Below are positions 27,407-35,127 of a DNA stretch of 64,000 nt, one piece after another. Below the pieces are notes generated by a model. The model had not been told where the DNA came from. It did not search any database and was given only the letters and a program-made list of their open reading frames with translations. The translations under genes and the position numbers were made by a program. How positions within the stretch are numbered: the stretch's first letter is position 1; the number at the start of each line of letters is the position of its first letter. This stretch comes from Banduia mediterranea (GTDB lineage: Bacteria; Pseudomonadota; Gammaproteobacteria; Nevskiales; Nevskiaceae): NCBI RefSeq assembly GCF_031846245.1, contig NZ_JAVRIC010000003.1, forward strand, positions 62,001-126,000, in the 5' to 3' direction.

Positions 27407-28201
27407 TTGCAGAACAGTACCGAAGCATCGAGTCTGGTAACACCACCCGAGGTGGTTCGCCCGCGCATCGGCCTGATCGACTGGCTGATGCTGGCGCTGG
27501 CGATCGCCTCGATCGGCCTGCTCAGTTGGGAGACGTTCTGGGACGTTTCCGAACAGACCACCCGATTGATCATATTGACCGACTACCTGATCTGCGCGGT
27601 GTTCGCGCTGGAGTTCGTGTGGCGCTGGCGCGCCCAGGGCTGGGACCGCAGCTACGTGCTGCGCAACTGGTACGAAATTCTCGGCATGATCCCCGTATCG
27701 AGTCCGGCCTTCCGTGGTTTCCGGTTGTTCCGGGTGATTCGCATCATCGTGCTGCTGTCGCGTTTCGGCAAGGCCGCCGATCGTGCCTTTGGCGACGAAT
27801 TCACGTACCGGATCATCACGCGCTTCCGAAAGGGCTTCGTCGATGCGATCAAGGGCCCGATCACCATCGGTGTGCTCGAAGAGGTGGCCATCGTGCTGCA
27901 GCGCGGCCACTACACCCGCAACATCGCGCGCGCCCTCAACGAGAACGAAGGCGAAGTCGAGGAGATGATCCTCGAAAAACTGCGCGAGGATCCGCAGACC
28001 GGACGCCTGCGCAGGGTTCCGTTCTATGATGAGATCGTGCGTTCGGTGGTCCGGGCGGCCTATCGCGTGGTGATGGAAACGCTCAACGATCCGCGCACCG
28101 ACGAACTGGTGTCCGATCTGCTGCGCGAGAATCTCACGCAGATTCGCGATTCGGTGGAAAGCCGCGAGAACAGCCGACTGCGCCGTAACCGTTCCGCCTG
28201 A
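27407..28201 (+). CDS. Voltage-sensor-domain protein without a pore (ion_trans-like)
   Basis: 264 residues from a TTG. S1 about 22-46, S2 53-74 containing DYLICAVFALEFVWRW (acidic residues in the membrane), S3 86-98 (NWYEILGMIPV), S4 103-120 with Arg at exact three-residue spacing: R103, R106, R109, R112, and R119. After S4 the chain becomes hydrophilic and acidic/basic (122-264), with no S5-pore-S6, no selectivity filter (no GYG-like motif) and no further membrane helix. It is thus a voltage-sensor-only protein, architecturally similar to Hv1 or voltage-sensing phosphatases, though the C-terminal region shows no recognisable catalytic motif. Function unknown. Confidence 0.75.
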   Translation: MQNSTEASSLVTPPEVVRPRIGLIDWLMLALAIASIGLLSWETFWDVSEQTTRLIILTDYLICAVFALEFVWRWRAQGWDRSYVLRNWYEILGMIPVSSPAFRGFRLFRVIRIIVLLSRFGKAADRAFGDEFTYRIITRFRKGFVDAIKGPITIGVLEEVAIVLQRGHYTRNIARALNENEGEVEEMILEKLREDPQTGRLRRVPFYDEIVRSVVRAAYRVVMETLNDPRTDELVSDLLRENLTQIRDSVESRENSRLRRNRSA

Positions 28202-28268
28202 GCCCGACCGAACCGCTCCACCACCGCGCGGTCTGAACCAAGGCCGCATACCGACCCTCCCGATTTCG

Positions 28269-29105
28269 ATGCCGATCAGCTGGCTGCTGCCACCCCATTT
28301 CTCACCGACCGCCCAGATTCTGTTCTGGGGAACCCTGCTGCTGTACTGGCGCGGCCTGCGCGCAGGCGCACGGCCCGGCTTCGGCCGCGCGCTGAGCTTC
28401 GTGCTCGGCGCCGTGCTGATGTACGTGGTGGCGCAGACCCGCTTTGACTACTACTCGCAATACATGTTCTTCATGCATCGCCTGCAGCATCTGGGCCTGC
28501 ACCATCTCGGCCCGTTCCTGCTGGCGCTGGCGCAACCCCAGGCGGTGCTGGCCGCCGGCCTGCCAGCGGCATGGCGTGCCCGGCCGCTGCCGGCAGCGCT
28601 GAAACGCGCTGGACGCTGGCTTTATCTGGCGCTGCAGAATCCCCTGGTCGCACCACTGCTGTTCGTGGGCCTGATCGCCTTCTGGCTGACGCCATCGCTG
28701 CATTTCGACGCGATGCTCAATCTGAACCTGTACTGGCTGATGAACTGGAGCATGGCGCTGGACGGCCTGCTGTTCTGGTTCTGGGCTTTCGAGCGTGGTC
28801 GCAACGGCGCCGCGCCACCTTTCGGCTACGGGGTTCGACTGCTGGTGCTGGTGCTGATCGCGCCGCCGCAGATCGTGATCGGCTCACGCATCGCCCTGTC
28901 CGACCAGGAACTGTTCGACGTCTACGCCGTGTGCGGCCGCGCCTGGCCGCTCAGCCCGATCGTCGACCAGCAGATCGGTGGCCTGGTCACCTGGATACCG
29001 GCGGCGATGATGAGCGTGCTCGGCATGCTCGTGGTCCTCGCCGGCCTGCTGCGCCACAGCCGCAATGCCGCCACCCGCCCTCGCTACACGGAAATTGTGC
29101 AATGA
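28269..29105 (+). CDS. CtaG-like (caa3-type) cytochrome c oxidase assembly protein
   Basis: 278 residues, about seven transmembrane helices. Family features: FDYYSQYMFFMHRLQHLGLHHLGPFLLALA with its His cluster, LNLNLYWLMNWSMALDGLLFW, and LVLIAPPQIVIGSRIAL. Members of the caa3_CtaG family support copper insertion or assembly of cytochrome oxidase. A 4-bp overlap with the following Sco gene strongly supports a copper/oxidase-maturation operon. No oxidase subunit genes lie in the window. Confidence 0.85.
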   Translation: MPISWLLPPHFSPTAQILFWGTLLLYWRGLRAGARPGFGRALSFVLGAVLMYVVAQTRFDYYSQYMFFMHRLQHLGLHHLGPFLLALAQPQAVLAAGLPAAWRARPLPAALKRAGRWLYLALQNPLVAPLLFVGLIAFWLTPSLHFDAMLNLNLYWLMNWSMALDGLLFWFWAFERGRNGAAPPFGYGVRLLVLVLIAPPQIVIGSRIALSDQELFDVYAVCGRAWPLSPIVDQQIGGLVTWIPAAMMSVLGMLVVLAGLLRHSRNAATRPRYTEIVQ

Positions 29106-29701
29106 GACAGCTGAAACCGTCCTTGGCGTTCATCGCAATGCTGCTGCTCGGTCTGGCGACGGCCTGCTCGCGTGACGAGGGTTTTCACGCCAAGTCGATC
29201 GCCGGCCTGATGCCGGCATTGGAATTTTCCCTGACCAACGACGAGGGCAATGCAGCCAGTGCGCAGGATACGGCCGGCAAGATCCGGCTGCTGTTCTTCG
29301 GCTACACCTCCTGCCCCGACATCTGCCCGGTGACGCTGGGCCGGCTCGGCGCGGTGATCCAGGGCTTGCCGGAGGAACGGCGCGAGCGGGTGCGCGTGCT
29401 GTTCGTGTCGGTCGACCCGCAGCGGGACAGCGTCGCCAAGCTGCATGCCTACGTCGATTATTTCGGCGATCAGGTCATCGGCCTGCGCGGCCCGGAGCCA
29501 GCCTTGCGCAAACTGGCACAGCGCTACCGGACCACCTTCGGCTATGGCGATCCGGACGAGACCGGCTTCTACGAGGTGTCTCACAGCAGCGGCATCTACG
29601 TATTCGACGGTAGCGGCGCCGCACGTCTGCTGTTCCGCCCGGACGACCCGCTCGCCGCCATGCAGGACGACCTCGGGCAACTGCTCGACGAGGCAAGCTA
29701 G
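29102..29701 (+). CDS. SCO1/SenC copper chaperone lipoprotein
   Basis: 199 residues. Lipobox LATAC (Cys22), thioredoxin fold with the copper motif C71PDIC75P and the distal ligand His161 in EVSHSSGIYVF, all required for Cu binding to the CuA site of cytochrome oxidase. FVSVDPQRDS is the conserved SCO strand. The ATG overlaps the CtaG stop (ATGA). It is tethered to the membrane facing the periplasm. Confidence 0.93.
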   Translation: MRQLKPSLAFIAMLLLGLATACSRDEGFHAKSIAGLMPALEFSLTNDEGNAASAQDTAGKIRLLFFGYTSCPDICPVTLGRLGAVIQGLPEERRERVRVLFVSVDPQRDSVAKLHAYVDYFGDQVIGLRGPEPALRKLAQRYRTTFGYGDPDETGFYEVSHSSGIYVFDGSGAARLLFRPDDPLAAMQDDLGQLLDEAS

Positions 29702-29815
29702 CCGTCTCGGAAGTCGGCGGCGACGCGCTTGCGTCCCGCCCGCTTGGCCTCGTAGAGCCGTGCTCCACGGCCGCGAACAGATCGCTCAGATCGATGCCGT
29801 ACCCCGCCAGGCGGG
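29698..29815 (-). pseudogene. 3' remnant of a GGDEF (diguanylate cyclase) gene
   Basis: Read on the minus strand, the last ~38 codons encode DLSDLFAAVE then, after a one-base shift, RLYEAKRAGRKRVAAD, the typical end of a GGDEF domain (the helix ALYxAKxxGRxRV). Nothing upstream continues the domain; a tRNA-like gene follows directly. It looks like a gene tail left by an insertion or deletion at this site. Confidence 0.6.
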
Positions 29816-29845
29816 AATCAAGAGCAGGGGCAGGACAGCGACGGC

Positions 29846-29919
29846 AAGGGTGTAGCTCAATGGTGGAGCGGCGGTCTCCAAAGCCGGGGATCGGGGTTCG
29901 AGTCCCTGCACCTTCGCCA
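29846..29919 (+). tRNA. Divergent tRNA-Trp-like gene (anticodon CCA)
   Basis: A 74-nt cloverleaf with encoded CCA. D stem GCTC/GAGC; anticodon loop CTCCAAA, so anticodon CCA (Trp); T arm CGGGG-TTCGAGT-CCCTG. Defects: acceptor pair 1-72 is A.C, pair 3-70 G.T, anticodon-stem pair 27-43 G.G and 31-39 T.G, and the D loop and variable loop are each a base short. It resembles tRNA-Trp but may be a decayed or mobile-element copy rather than the main tryptophan tRNA. Confidence 0.6.
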
Positions 29920-29927
29920 CTCTTTTC

Positions 29928-29947
29928 TATATCAACACTGATATAAT
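29928..29947 (+). promoter_or_regulatory. Promoter -10 with overlapping palindromic operator of the HigBA-like pair
   Basis: Perfect inverted repeat TATATCA-ACAC-TGATATA (29928-29945) overlaps a consensus TATAAT at 29942-29947. It lies 66 bp before the toxin gene, the position expected for autorepression by an XRE-type antitoxin. No good -35 hexamer is visible. Confidence 0.6.
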
Positions 29948-30012
29948 GCGCGCGGACGACACCATGCCGACGAATAAGCCAAGGAAGGAAGCACCCGGAT
30001 ACAAAACCTCGA

Positions 30013-30294
30013 ATGGGGGGCTCCAAGGCTGTGTTCTGCAACTTCCCCGACGCCGTGCAACAGGACGCCGGTTTCCAGCTCAGCAAGGCGCAGCGCGGCG
30101 ATCCGGCCGACAGCTTCAAGTCTATGAAGTCTATGAACGCGGTCGGATCGGGCGTCATGGAATTGATCGTCAACGATGAAGATGGCTGGTTTCGCGTCTT
30201 CTACTTCGCCAAGTTTCCGCCAGCGGTCTATGTGTTGCACGCCTTCCTGAAGAACGAACGCTACGACCGCCGGCGACATCGAGAAAGGCCGTAA
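30013..30294 (+). CDS. HigB/Gp49-like (RelE superfamily) toxin, probably frameshifted at both ends
   Basis: 93 residues. The core matches phage-derived Gp49-like/HigB toxins: FPDAVQQDAGFQLSKAQRGD, GSGVMELIVNDEDGWFRVFYFAKFPPAVYVLHAFLKN. The usual C-terminus (DIEKGRKRYSE) is present in another frame at about 30271-30310, so a frameshift lies after LKNER. The N-terminal part of such proteins (PRKEA...) is found in a third frame before a run of six G at 30015-30020. The gene may therefore be inactive, or carry assembly errors. The antitoxin gene follows after 49 bp. Confidence 0.6.
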   Translation: MGGSKAVFCNFPDAVQQDAGFQLSKAQRGDPADSFKSMKSMNAVGSGVMELIVNDEDGWFRVFYFAKFPPAVYVLHAFLKNERYDRRRHRERP

Positions 30295-30343
30295 GCGTTA
30301 TTCCGAATCTTGTGGCGCGACTTCGCGCTGACAAGATCCTCAA

Positions 30344-30673
30344 ATGAGGATTTACCCAATGACCGCTGACCTGACCAACATGAGTGTGTGGCACCACCTC
30401 TACTCGCCGGAGGAAGCCGCGCTGATGGAATCGCGGGCCGAACTGATGGCCGTCCTGCAGAAGCGCGTGAAGGGCTGGCGAGTCACGCAGATCGAAGCCG
30501 CCGCACGGCTGGGCGTGACGCAACCGCGGCTCAGCGACTTGGTGAACGGCCGGCTCAGCAAGTTCAGCCTCGATGCGCTGCACAAGATGGCCAGCCGTTC
30601 CGGCCTGGCGCCCGTCATCGTCACCAAGCCAGCACGCCGAGCGCGCTCGGCGCCGAGCGCTGCCGCAGTTTGA
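30344..30673 (+). CDS. HigA-like XRE-family antitoxin
   Basis: 109 residues. The HTH is VTQIEAAARLGVTQPRLSDLVNGRLSKFSLDALHKMASRSGL, the pattern of XRE antitoxins paired with Gp49-like toxins. The start could also be the ATG at 30359. It follows the toxin gene in the order toxin-antitoxin typical of HigBA, and ends before a strong terminator. It presumably binds the palindrome at 29928-29945. Confidence 0.8.
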   Translation: MRIYPMTADLTNMSVWHHLYSPEEAALMESRAELMAVLQKRVKGWRVTQIEAAARLGVTQPRLSDLVNGRLSKFSLDALHKMASRSGLAPVIVTKPARRARSAPSAAAV

Positions 30674-30710
30674 CCGAAACCGAAGACCTCTAGCGCGTAC
30701 GCCCTATCAG

Positions 30711-30733
30711 AAGCCCGCTTCGGCGGGCTTTTT
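30711..30733 (+). terminator. Rho-independent terminator after the HigBA-like operon
   Basis: AAGCCCGC-TTCG-GCGGGCTT stem-loop with a TTCG tetraloop followed by TTT. Confidence 0.85.
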
Positions 30734-30759
30734 CATTTCACTTGTCAGGAGGGTTCGAC

Positions 30760-31257
30760 ATGAAGACCAAGCAACTGATCCTGTGTGGGCTGATCGCGCT
30801 GCTCAGCGCCTGCGCGACCGCCACGCCGTACCAGCCGGCCGACCAAGGCTATGGATACAGTGAACAGAAGCTCGAATCGAATCGCTACCGCGTGAGCTTT
30901 GTCGGCAGTTCCAAGACCTCGCGTGAGACCGTCCAGAACTACCTGATCTACCGGGCCGCCGAATTGACGCTGGCCAATGGCTACGACTACTTCGTGCTCG
31001 CCGGGCGGGACGCCGCGGCAGAACCCGGCACACGCAGCGGCTCGCGCACCGGCGTCAGCTTCGGTCTCGGCTCGTTCGGCGGTTCCACGGGTTTCGGCCT
31101 GGGCATCGGCACCGGAATTGGCGGCGGCGGTGAAGACTTTCGCGCACAGGCCGATGTGCTGATGTACCAAGGCGACAAGCCGGAAGATCGCAGCGATGCG
31201 CTCAGCGCGGCCGAAGTGAAGGCCAACCTCGAAGCAGGAATTCGACGTCCGAACTGA
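30760..31257 (+). CDS. CC0125/CC1285-like outer-membrane lipoprotein
   Basis: 165 residues. Start chosen at 30760, 6 bp after an AGGAGG ribosome-binding site; an upstream ATG lacks one. Lipobox LLSAC (Cys18). The body has ATPYQPADQGYGYSEQKLESNRYRVSFVGSSKTSRETVQNYLIYRAAELTLANGYDYF in part, matching a widespread proteobacterial lipoprotein family of unknown function, followed by a Gly-rich stretch (about 105-128). It is a single gene between the toxin-antitoxin terminator and ycgL, convergent with the latter by 5 bp. Confidence 0.75.
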   Translation: MKTKQLILCGLIALLSACATATPYQPADQGYGYSEQKLESNRYRVSFVGSSKTSRETVQNYLIYRAAELTLANGYDYFVLAGRDAAAEPGTRSGSRTGVSFGLGSFGGSTGFGLGIGTGIGGGGEDFRAQADVLMYQGDKPEDRSDALSAAEVKANLEAGIRRPN

Positions 31258-31262
31258 GTCCT

Positions 31263-31559
31263 TCAACCGCCCTGATTCAGCGGAGCCTCAACCAAGCCGC
31301 CCGGCGGCAACTGCAGAAAGTAGCCGGTGTTCTTGAGCGCTTCGACCACACGTCGCACATCGACCCGCGCCAGTCGGCTTGTCGGCCCCAGGCTCAGGCG
31401 CATCACCTCGTCGAGCTTGCCGAGTCGCCGTAGCAGTGCCGGCGGCAAGCTGTCCAGGTCCAGGCCCTCACGCAGATACAGGTACATCTCGGATTGCCTG
31501 GAGCAACGCAGTACCAGGCAGTTCAGGTTCGGAACTTGTTCAGGATGGATCGACGTCAT
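31263..31559 (-). CDS. ycgL: YcgL domain protein
   Basis: 98 residues with the YcgL core: RCSRQSEMYLYLREGLDLDSLPPALLRRLG, then RLARVDVRRVVEALKNTGYFLQLPP, where the final GYxLQLPP is the family hallmark. Function is unknown; in many gammaproteobacteria it sits beside rnd, which is not seen here. It converges with the lipoprotein gene. Confidence 0.85.
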   Translation of the reverse strand: MTSIHPEQVPNLNCLVLRCSRQSEMYLYLREGLDLDSLPPALLRRLGKLDEVMRLSLGPTSRLARVDVRRVVEALKNTGYFLQLPPGGLVEAPLNQGG

Positions 31560-31828
31560 TTGGCGATTGTCTCACCCCGTTGGCATCGCCGCCGGCCGGT
31601 TTCCAATCCCGAAGCCGAAGGCTGCCGGCGTACGTCCGTCGGCTGCTTTTGGACAAATCGAGAAAACTGCGGTAACGTCCGCGCCGCAGTGTTTCAAGCA
31701 TGTATTCAGCGTGAGTAAAAGCCGTATCAATATGCACGGCCGGTTTCTCCTCAATGCGTTCCTTGATCGCTTGCACCCTGCGGGCGTTCCGCGTCCGTAA
31801 TATTATTTTTTTATTCAGGAATGTATTC

Positions 31829-32041
31829 ATGAGCAACTCATCGACCGGCACCGTGAAGTGGTTTAACGATGCGAAGGGCTTCGGCTTCATCACCCCGAGC
31901 GAAGGCGGCGAAGATCTTTTCGCGCACTTCAAGGAAATCCAGGGCAGCGGCTTCAAGACCCTCAAGGAAGGCCAGCGCGTCGAGTACGTCGCCGCTCGCG
32001 GCCAGAAGGGCATGCAGGCCACGCAGATCCGCCCGCTGTAA
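31829..32041 (+). CDS. Cold-shock protein (CspA family)
   Basis: 70 residues: [18 protein letters not shown] contains RNP1 (KGFGFI), and [11 protein letters not shown] provides RNP2-like residues, completing an OB-fold single-stranded nucleic-acid binder. An AGGA site lies 8 bp upstream of the ATG. The ~270-bp leader region upstream is AT-rich near the gene (TAATATTATTTTTTTATT) and may be the promoter and long 5' UTR typical of csp genes. Confidence 0.95.
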   Translation: MSNSSTGTVKWFNDAKGFGFITPSEGGEDLFAHFKEIQGSGFKTLKEGQRVEYVAARGQKGMQATQIRPL

Positions 32042-32061
32042 GTCGAGCTTCACGCAGTACC

Positions 32062-32094
32062 AGAAACCGCGGCCTCGGCCGCGGTTTCTGTTTG
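32062..32094 (+). terminator. Terminator of the cold-shock gene
   Basis: 13-bp perfect stem AGAAACCGCGGCC / GGCCGCGGTTTCT with a tiny loop, then GTTT. Confidence 0.8.
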
Positions 32095-32199
32095 CGCGTC
32101 TGTTATTTTTCGGTGCGCAGATGCCCTCGTCTGGACTCGTTCTTGCGAACAGAAAGCCGCGTTTCACACGGATGAGTCACGCGACTCCATGGACGGCAC

Positions 32200-33000
32200 G
32201 TGCAGATCGAACTGACACACATGCCTACGCGGCCGGCGGCACCCGCAAGGTACTGGCGCAATCTGGCCGGCGCGATCCTGCTGCACCTGCTCCTGCTGCT
32301 GTTGTGGTTGCGCCTGCCGCCGCCGATGCAGGCGGCCTCTCCAGTGCCCGCCGCAGGCCGGACGATCACCGCGATCATGCTGTCTGCGCCCGCTCGTCCC
32401 TCATCGAAACCCGCGACACCGGCCGAAGCACCGCAAGCCGAGCCGGCGGCCGCCCTGAGAAGCGAATCCGAGTCGCGCGAGCAGGCCCGCTCGCGTCCGC
32501 AGGCGGTCGAATCACGTCAGCGCCCGGAACGCAGCGCCACCCAACAGGCAGCGCCGCCCGAACCGGCCGAAACCGATTCACTCCCGCCCCGCAGCAGTGC
32601 GGCCACCGAATCCTCCGCGCCGGCGTCGACACCGCCCTCGGCCACCGATTCGCGCGCGGGCGTCTCCAGCGGCTCGCAGCCACCGTCCGCGCTGACGGTG
32701 CAGGAATTCCCGCTGAGCTATCTCACGCAGCTCAGCCGCATCGTCAATCGCAACGTCAACTACCCGTCATGGTCGATGCGCAACGCGGAACAGGGCGTCG
32801 CCACCGTGCGCCTGCGACTGGCGCGCAACGGCCGCGTCATCGAGGCGCTGGTGGTGCGCAGCAGTGGATATGACTCCCTGGACGCGGAAGCCCGCGAAGT
32901 GATGATGCGCATCGGGCGGTTCCCGCCGATTCCGAGCGCGATCTATCCCGGTCAGCTGGCGTTTCTGATCGACCAGCCTGTGCGCTTTCGCATGCAATAG
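32200..33000 (+). CDS. TonB-family energy transducer
   Basis: 266 residues (start may instead be the ATG at 32221). One N-terminal helix (LAGAILLHLLLLLLWLRL) is followed by a long Pro/Ala/Ser/Glu-rich periplasmic linker (about 45-165) and a C-terminal TonB domain: INRNVNYP-like YPSWSMRNAEQGVATVRLRLARNGRVIEALVVRSSGYDSLDAEAREVMMRI. No ExbB/ExbD genes are adjacent. It should couple the proton-motive force to an outer-membrane receptor if it has partners elsewhere. It is convergent with the ArsC-like gene, 3 bp apart. Confidence 0.85.
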   Translation: MQIELTHMPTRPAAPARYWRNLAGAILLHLLLLLLWLRLPPPMQAASPVPAAGRTITAIMLSAPARPSSKPATPAEAPQAEPAAALRSESESREQARSRPQAVESRQRPERSATQQAAPPEPAETDSLPPRSSAATESSAPASTPPSATDSRAGVSSGSQPPSALTVQEFPLSYLTQLSRIVNRNVNYPSWSMRNAEQGVATVRLRLARNGRVIEALVVRSSGYDSLDAEAREVMMRIGRFPPIPSAIYPGQLAFLIDQPVRFRMQ

Positions 33001-33003
33001 GCC

Positions 33004-33360
33004 TCAGCCGCGCAGCCAGTCGAGCAGTTCGGACTCATCGCCGCGGGCAAAGCCGATGCGCAGCTCGCCGTCGCGATCGAACACCGGACGTTTGATCACA
33101 CTGCTGTGCTGCGCCAGTGCATCGGCTGCCGCCGGCCCGTGCAGCGCGGCCTGGCTTGCCTCGTCGAGCTTGCGCCAGGTCGTGCCGCGACGATTCAGCA
33201 CAGGCTCGATCCCCAGCCGGTCGATCCAGGATCGCGCGAGTTCCGGCGCAAGCCCGTCGCGCTTGAAGTCGTGAAAGCGAAAGTCGATGCCTTCGGCTTC
33301 CAGGCGTGCTCTCGCCCGCTTGACGGTGTCGCAGTTGCTGATGCCGTACACGGTGATCAC
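33004..33360 (-). CDS. ArsC/Spx-like thioredoxin-fold protein (YffB type)
   Basis: 118 residues from a GTG. ITVYGISNCDTVKRARARLEAEGIDFRFHDFKRDG carries a single active-site Cys (CDTVKRAR) followed by the ArsC-like helix, and LLNRRGTTWRKLDE plus VIKRPVFD give the family's Arg and cis-Pro (KRPV). The YffB/ArsC-like subgroup is distinct from true arsenate reductases and its activity is unclear. No ars genes are nearby. rarD lies 22 bp upstream on the same strand. Confidence 0.85.
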   Translation of the reverse strand: MITVYGISNCDTVKRARARLEAEGIDFRFHDFKRDGLAPELARSWIDRLGIEPVLNRRGTTWRKLDEASQAALHGPAAADALAQHSSVIKRPVFDRDGELRIGFARGDESELLDWLRG

Positions 33361-33382
33361 CGCTTCGCTTCCCCGCTTTTCG

Positions 33383-34360
33383 TCAGGTTCGGCATACCGG
33401 CGCCTCGGCCTCGATGCCGGCAACCACCGGCGGACGCCGCTGCTGCCAGGATCGCCGTAGCCCATCGGCGGCGAAGATCGCCAGGGCCAGCCAGATCAGA
33501 ATGAAGCCGATCGCACGTACCAGCGGAAACGACTCGCCGAACAGGCTCAACCCCAGAATCAGTTGCAGGCTTGGAGCGAGGTACTGGAGCAGGCCGATGG
33601 TCGAATACGGAATGCGCTGCGCACCGTACGCGAACAGCGCCAGCGGCACCGCGGTGACGATGCCCCCGGCCAACAGCAAACCGATCTGCAGAGCATTCGC
33701 GCCGCCCATCGCGCCGGTGCCGTGAAACTGCGCCCATAGCAGGTAGGCCAGTGCGAACGGTGTGATCAGCACCGTTTCGGTGGCCAGTCCGGTCACCGCA
33801 TCCACTCGCGTGGTCTTGCGGATCAACCCATAGCCGCCAAAGCTGACGGCCAGAACCAGCGCGATCCAGGGCAGCTGTCCGGCCTGCACCGTCAACCACA
33901 GCACACCGCCGGCAGCAATCGATACGGCGGTCCACTGGCGCGCATTGAGCCGCTCGGACAACAGCGTCACGCCGAGCAACACATTGACCAGAGGATTGAT
34001 GAAATAGCCAAGACTGCTGTCGACGACATGGCCATTGCCCACCGCCCAGACATAGGTCAGCCAGTTGACGCTGATCAGCGTCGCGCTGGCGGCCAGTCGC
34101 AGGCGCGTGGCCGGCTGCCGCAAGGCCCGCATGACACCGGACAACTCGCCACGCACGCCAAGCCACAGCAACACCATCAGCGCGCACCACACCACCCGGT
34201 GCGCCATGATCAGGACCGCCGACACACCCTGCAATTCGTGCAGATACAGCGGCAGCGCTCCCCAGATCGCGAATGCGGCCACACCGGCGATCAGACCACG
34301 CCGCGCCGGATTCGGCGCGCTTGCGGGATCGGCGGCCGGAACGGCCTTGGGTTCGCTCAT
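33383..34360 (-). CDS. rarD: RarD-type EamA/DMT transporter
   Basis: About 325 residues, ten transmembrane helices in two EamA repeats. RarD signatures: GLIAGVAAFAIWGALPLYLHEL, AHRVVWCALMV, NWLTYVWAVGNGHVVDSSLGYFINPLVNVLLG, and QRIPYSTIGLLQYLAPSLQLILG. It is a drug/metabolite-transporter superfamily member of the inner membrane, with substrate unknown. The ATG at 34360 is preferred over one four codons upstream. A decayed LysR gene is divergent upstream and may once have regulated it. Confidence 0.93.
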   Translation of the reverse strand: MSEPKAVPAADPASAPNPARRGLIAGVAAFAIWGALPLYLHELQGVSAVLIMAHRVVWCALMVLLWLGVRGELSGVMRALRQPATRLRLAASATLISVNWLTYVWAVGNGHVVDSSLGYFINPLVNVLLGVTLLSERLNARQWTAVSIAAGGVLWLTVQAGQLPWIALVLAVSFGGYGLIRKTTRVDAVTGLATETVLITPFALAYLLWAQFHGTGAMGGANALQIGLLLAGGIVTAVPLALFAYGAQRIPYSTIGLLQYLAPSLQLILGLSLFGESFPLVRAIGFILIWLALAIFAADGLRRSWQQRRPPVVAGIEAEAPVCRT

Positions 34361-34488
34361 CTCGGATTCCAATCGGACCGCCAGGTCCGCTAAGGCGAAA
34401 AGGGCGTGCAGTGTGCACCAAGCTCGCGCCGGCCGGAATCGAAAGCTTTTCCTCAGCGATGTGAGCGGAATTCACAGTACACTGGGAC

Positions 34489-34668
34489 ATGCTTTCCAAG
34501 ACCGTCCGGCTCCCGCCCCCGGCAACCTTGCAGGCCTTCGAAGCCGCAGTCCGTCATCGAGGCTACACCCGGGCCGCCGAGGCGGTTTCAAACGCTTCGC
34601 GCTCTTTTGGAGTCGCGAAGCTTTACCGTGCCCGCAACCCCGTGTTGTTTCACGCTAAGTTTGGCTAA
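34489..34668 (+). pseudogene. Truncated LysR-family regulator (N-terminal HTH only)
   Basis: A 59-codon frame. Residues 10-34, PPATLQAFEAAVRHRGYTRA then AEAVS, match the first helices of LysR HTH domains (GcvA type). Similarity stops at about 34592, after which the frame encodes unrelated residues to a TAA. It is divergent from rarD with a 128-bp gap, the usual layout of a LysR gene and its target. The break adjoins the VapBC island, implying that an insertion or deletion removed the rest. Confidence 0.65.
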
Positions 34669-34731
34669 AGTGCTTGGCGGATAGGGCATTTTATCCTGAC
34701 ATAGCACTTGAAGGCTGGCATTTCGCCCAGA

Positions 34732-35127
34732 TCACAAAAGGCGCGTTGATTGCCCTTGAGACGCGAGGAGTGCCACCGCCTTTTTGTCGAAGGAAACGAA
34801 GGTTTCTCCGCCAAGCCAATTGCCCTCGTAGGCAATAACGCCATCGGCAAAATCTCCACCCGCGTCGAGCACCAGCAGGCCAGCCTCTACGGCTGGCCGG
34901 TTCACCTCCACGTTCGCAGCGGCAAGTAGTACCCGGATCGCGCTGGCCGCGTCGGCTTGCTGGAAGCCATATACCCGGAGCAGCACCCAAACAAATTCGC
35001 AAAGGCACGGCAACGCGACAGCGATCAATTCGGCGTCGGTCAAGACCGTGGCGGCAACGTCCGCTTGTACGGGATCGTCGCGCACAACAGCACGCACAAG
35101 GACATTGGCATCTACTGCGACCTTCAT
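34732..35127 (-). CDS. vapC: VapC-type PIN-domain toxin
   Basis: 131 residues. PIN acidic residues: MKVAVDANVLVRAVV (first Asp), PCLCEFVWVL (Glu), GGDFADGVIAYEG (two Asp) and FVSFDKKAV (last Asp). VapC enzymes are Mg-dependent RNases that cleave tRNA or rRNA. Start at 35127 because the ATG overlaps the antitoxin stop (ATGA); an in-frame ATG upstream lies inside the antitoxin. The pair is complete and appears intact. Confidence 0.9.
   Translation of the reverse strand: MKVAVDANVLVRAVVRDDPVQADVAATVLTDAELIAVALPCLCEFVWVLLRVYGFQQADAASAIRVLLAAANVEVNRPAVEAGLLVLDAGGDFADGVIAYEGNWLGGETFVSFDKKAVALLASQGQSTRLL

Noticed and set aside
31540-31830. Minus-strand frame of about 96 codons between ycgL and csp
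   Set aside because: It overlaps the ycgL start by 20 bp like an operon partner and shares a CATG with the csp start, but has no ribosome-binding site, no recognisable family, and covers the likely csp promoter and leader.
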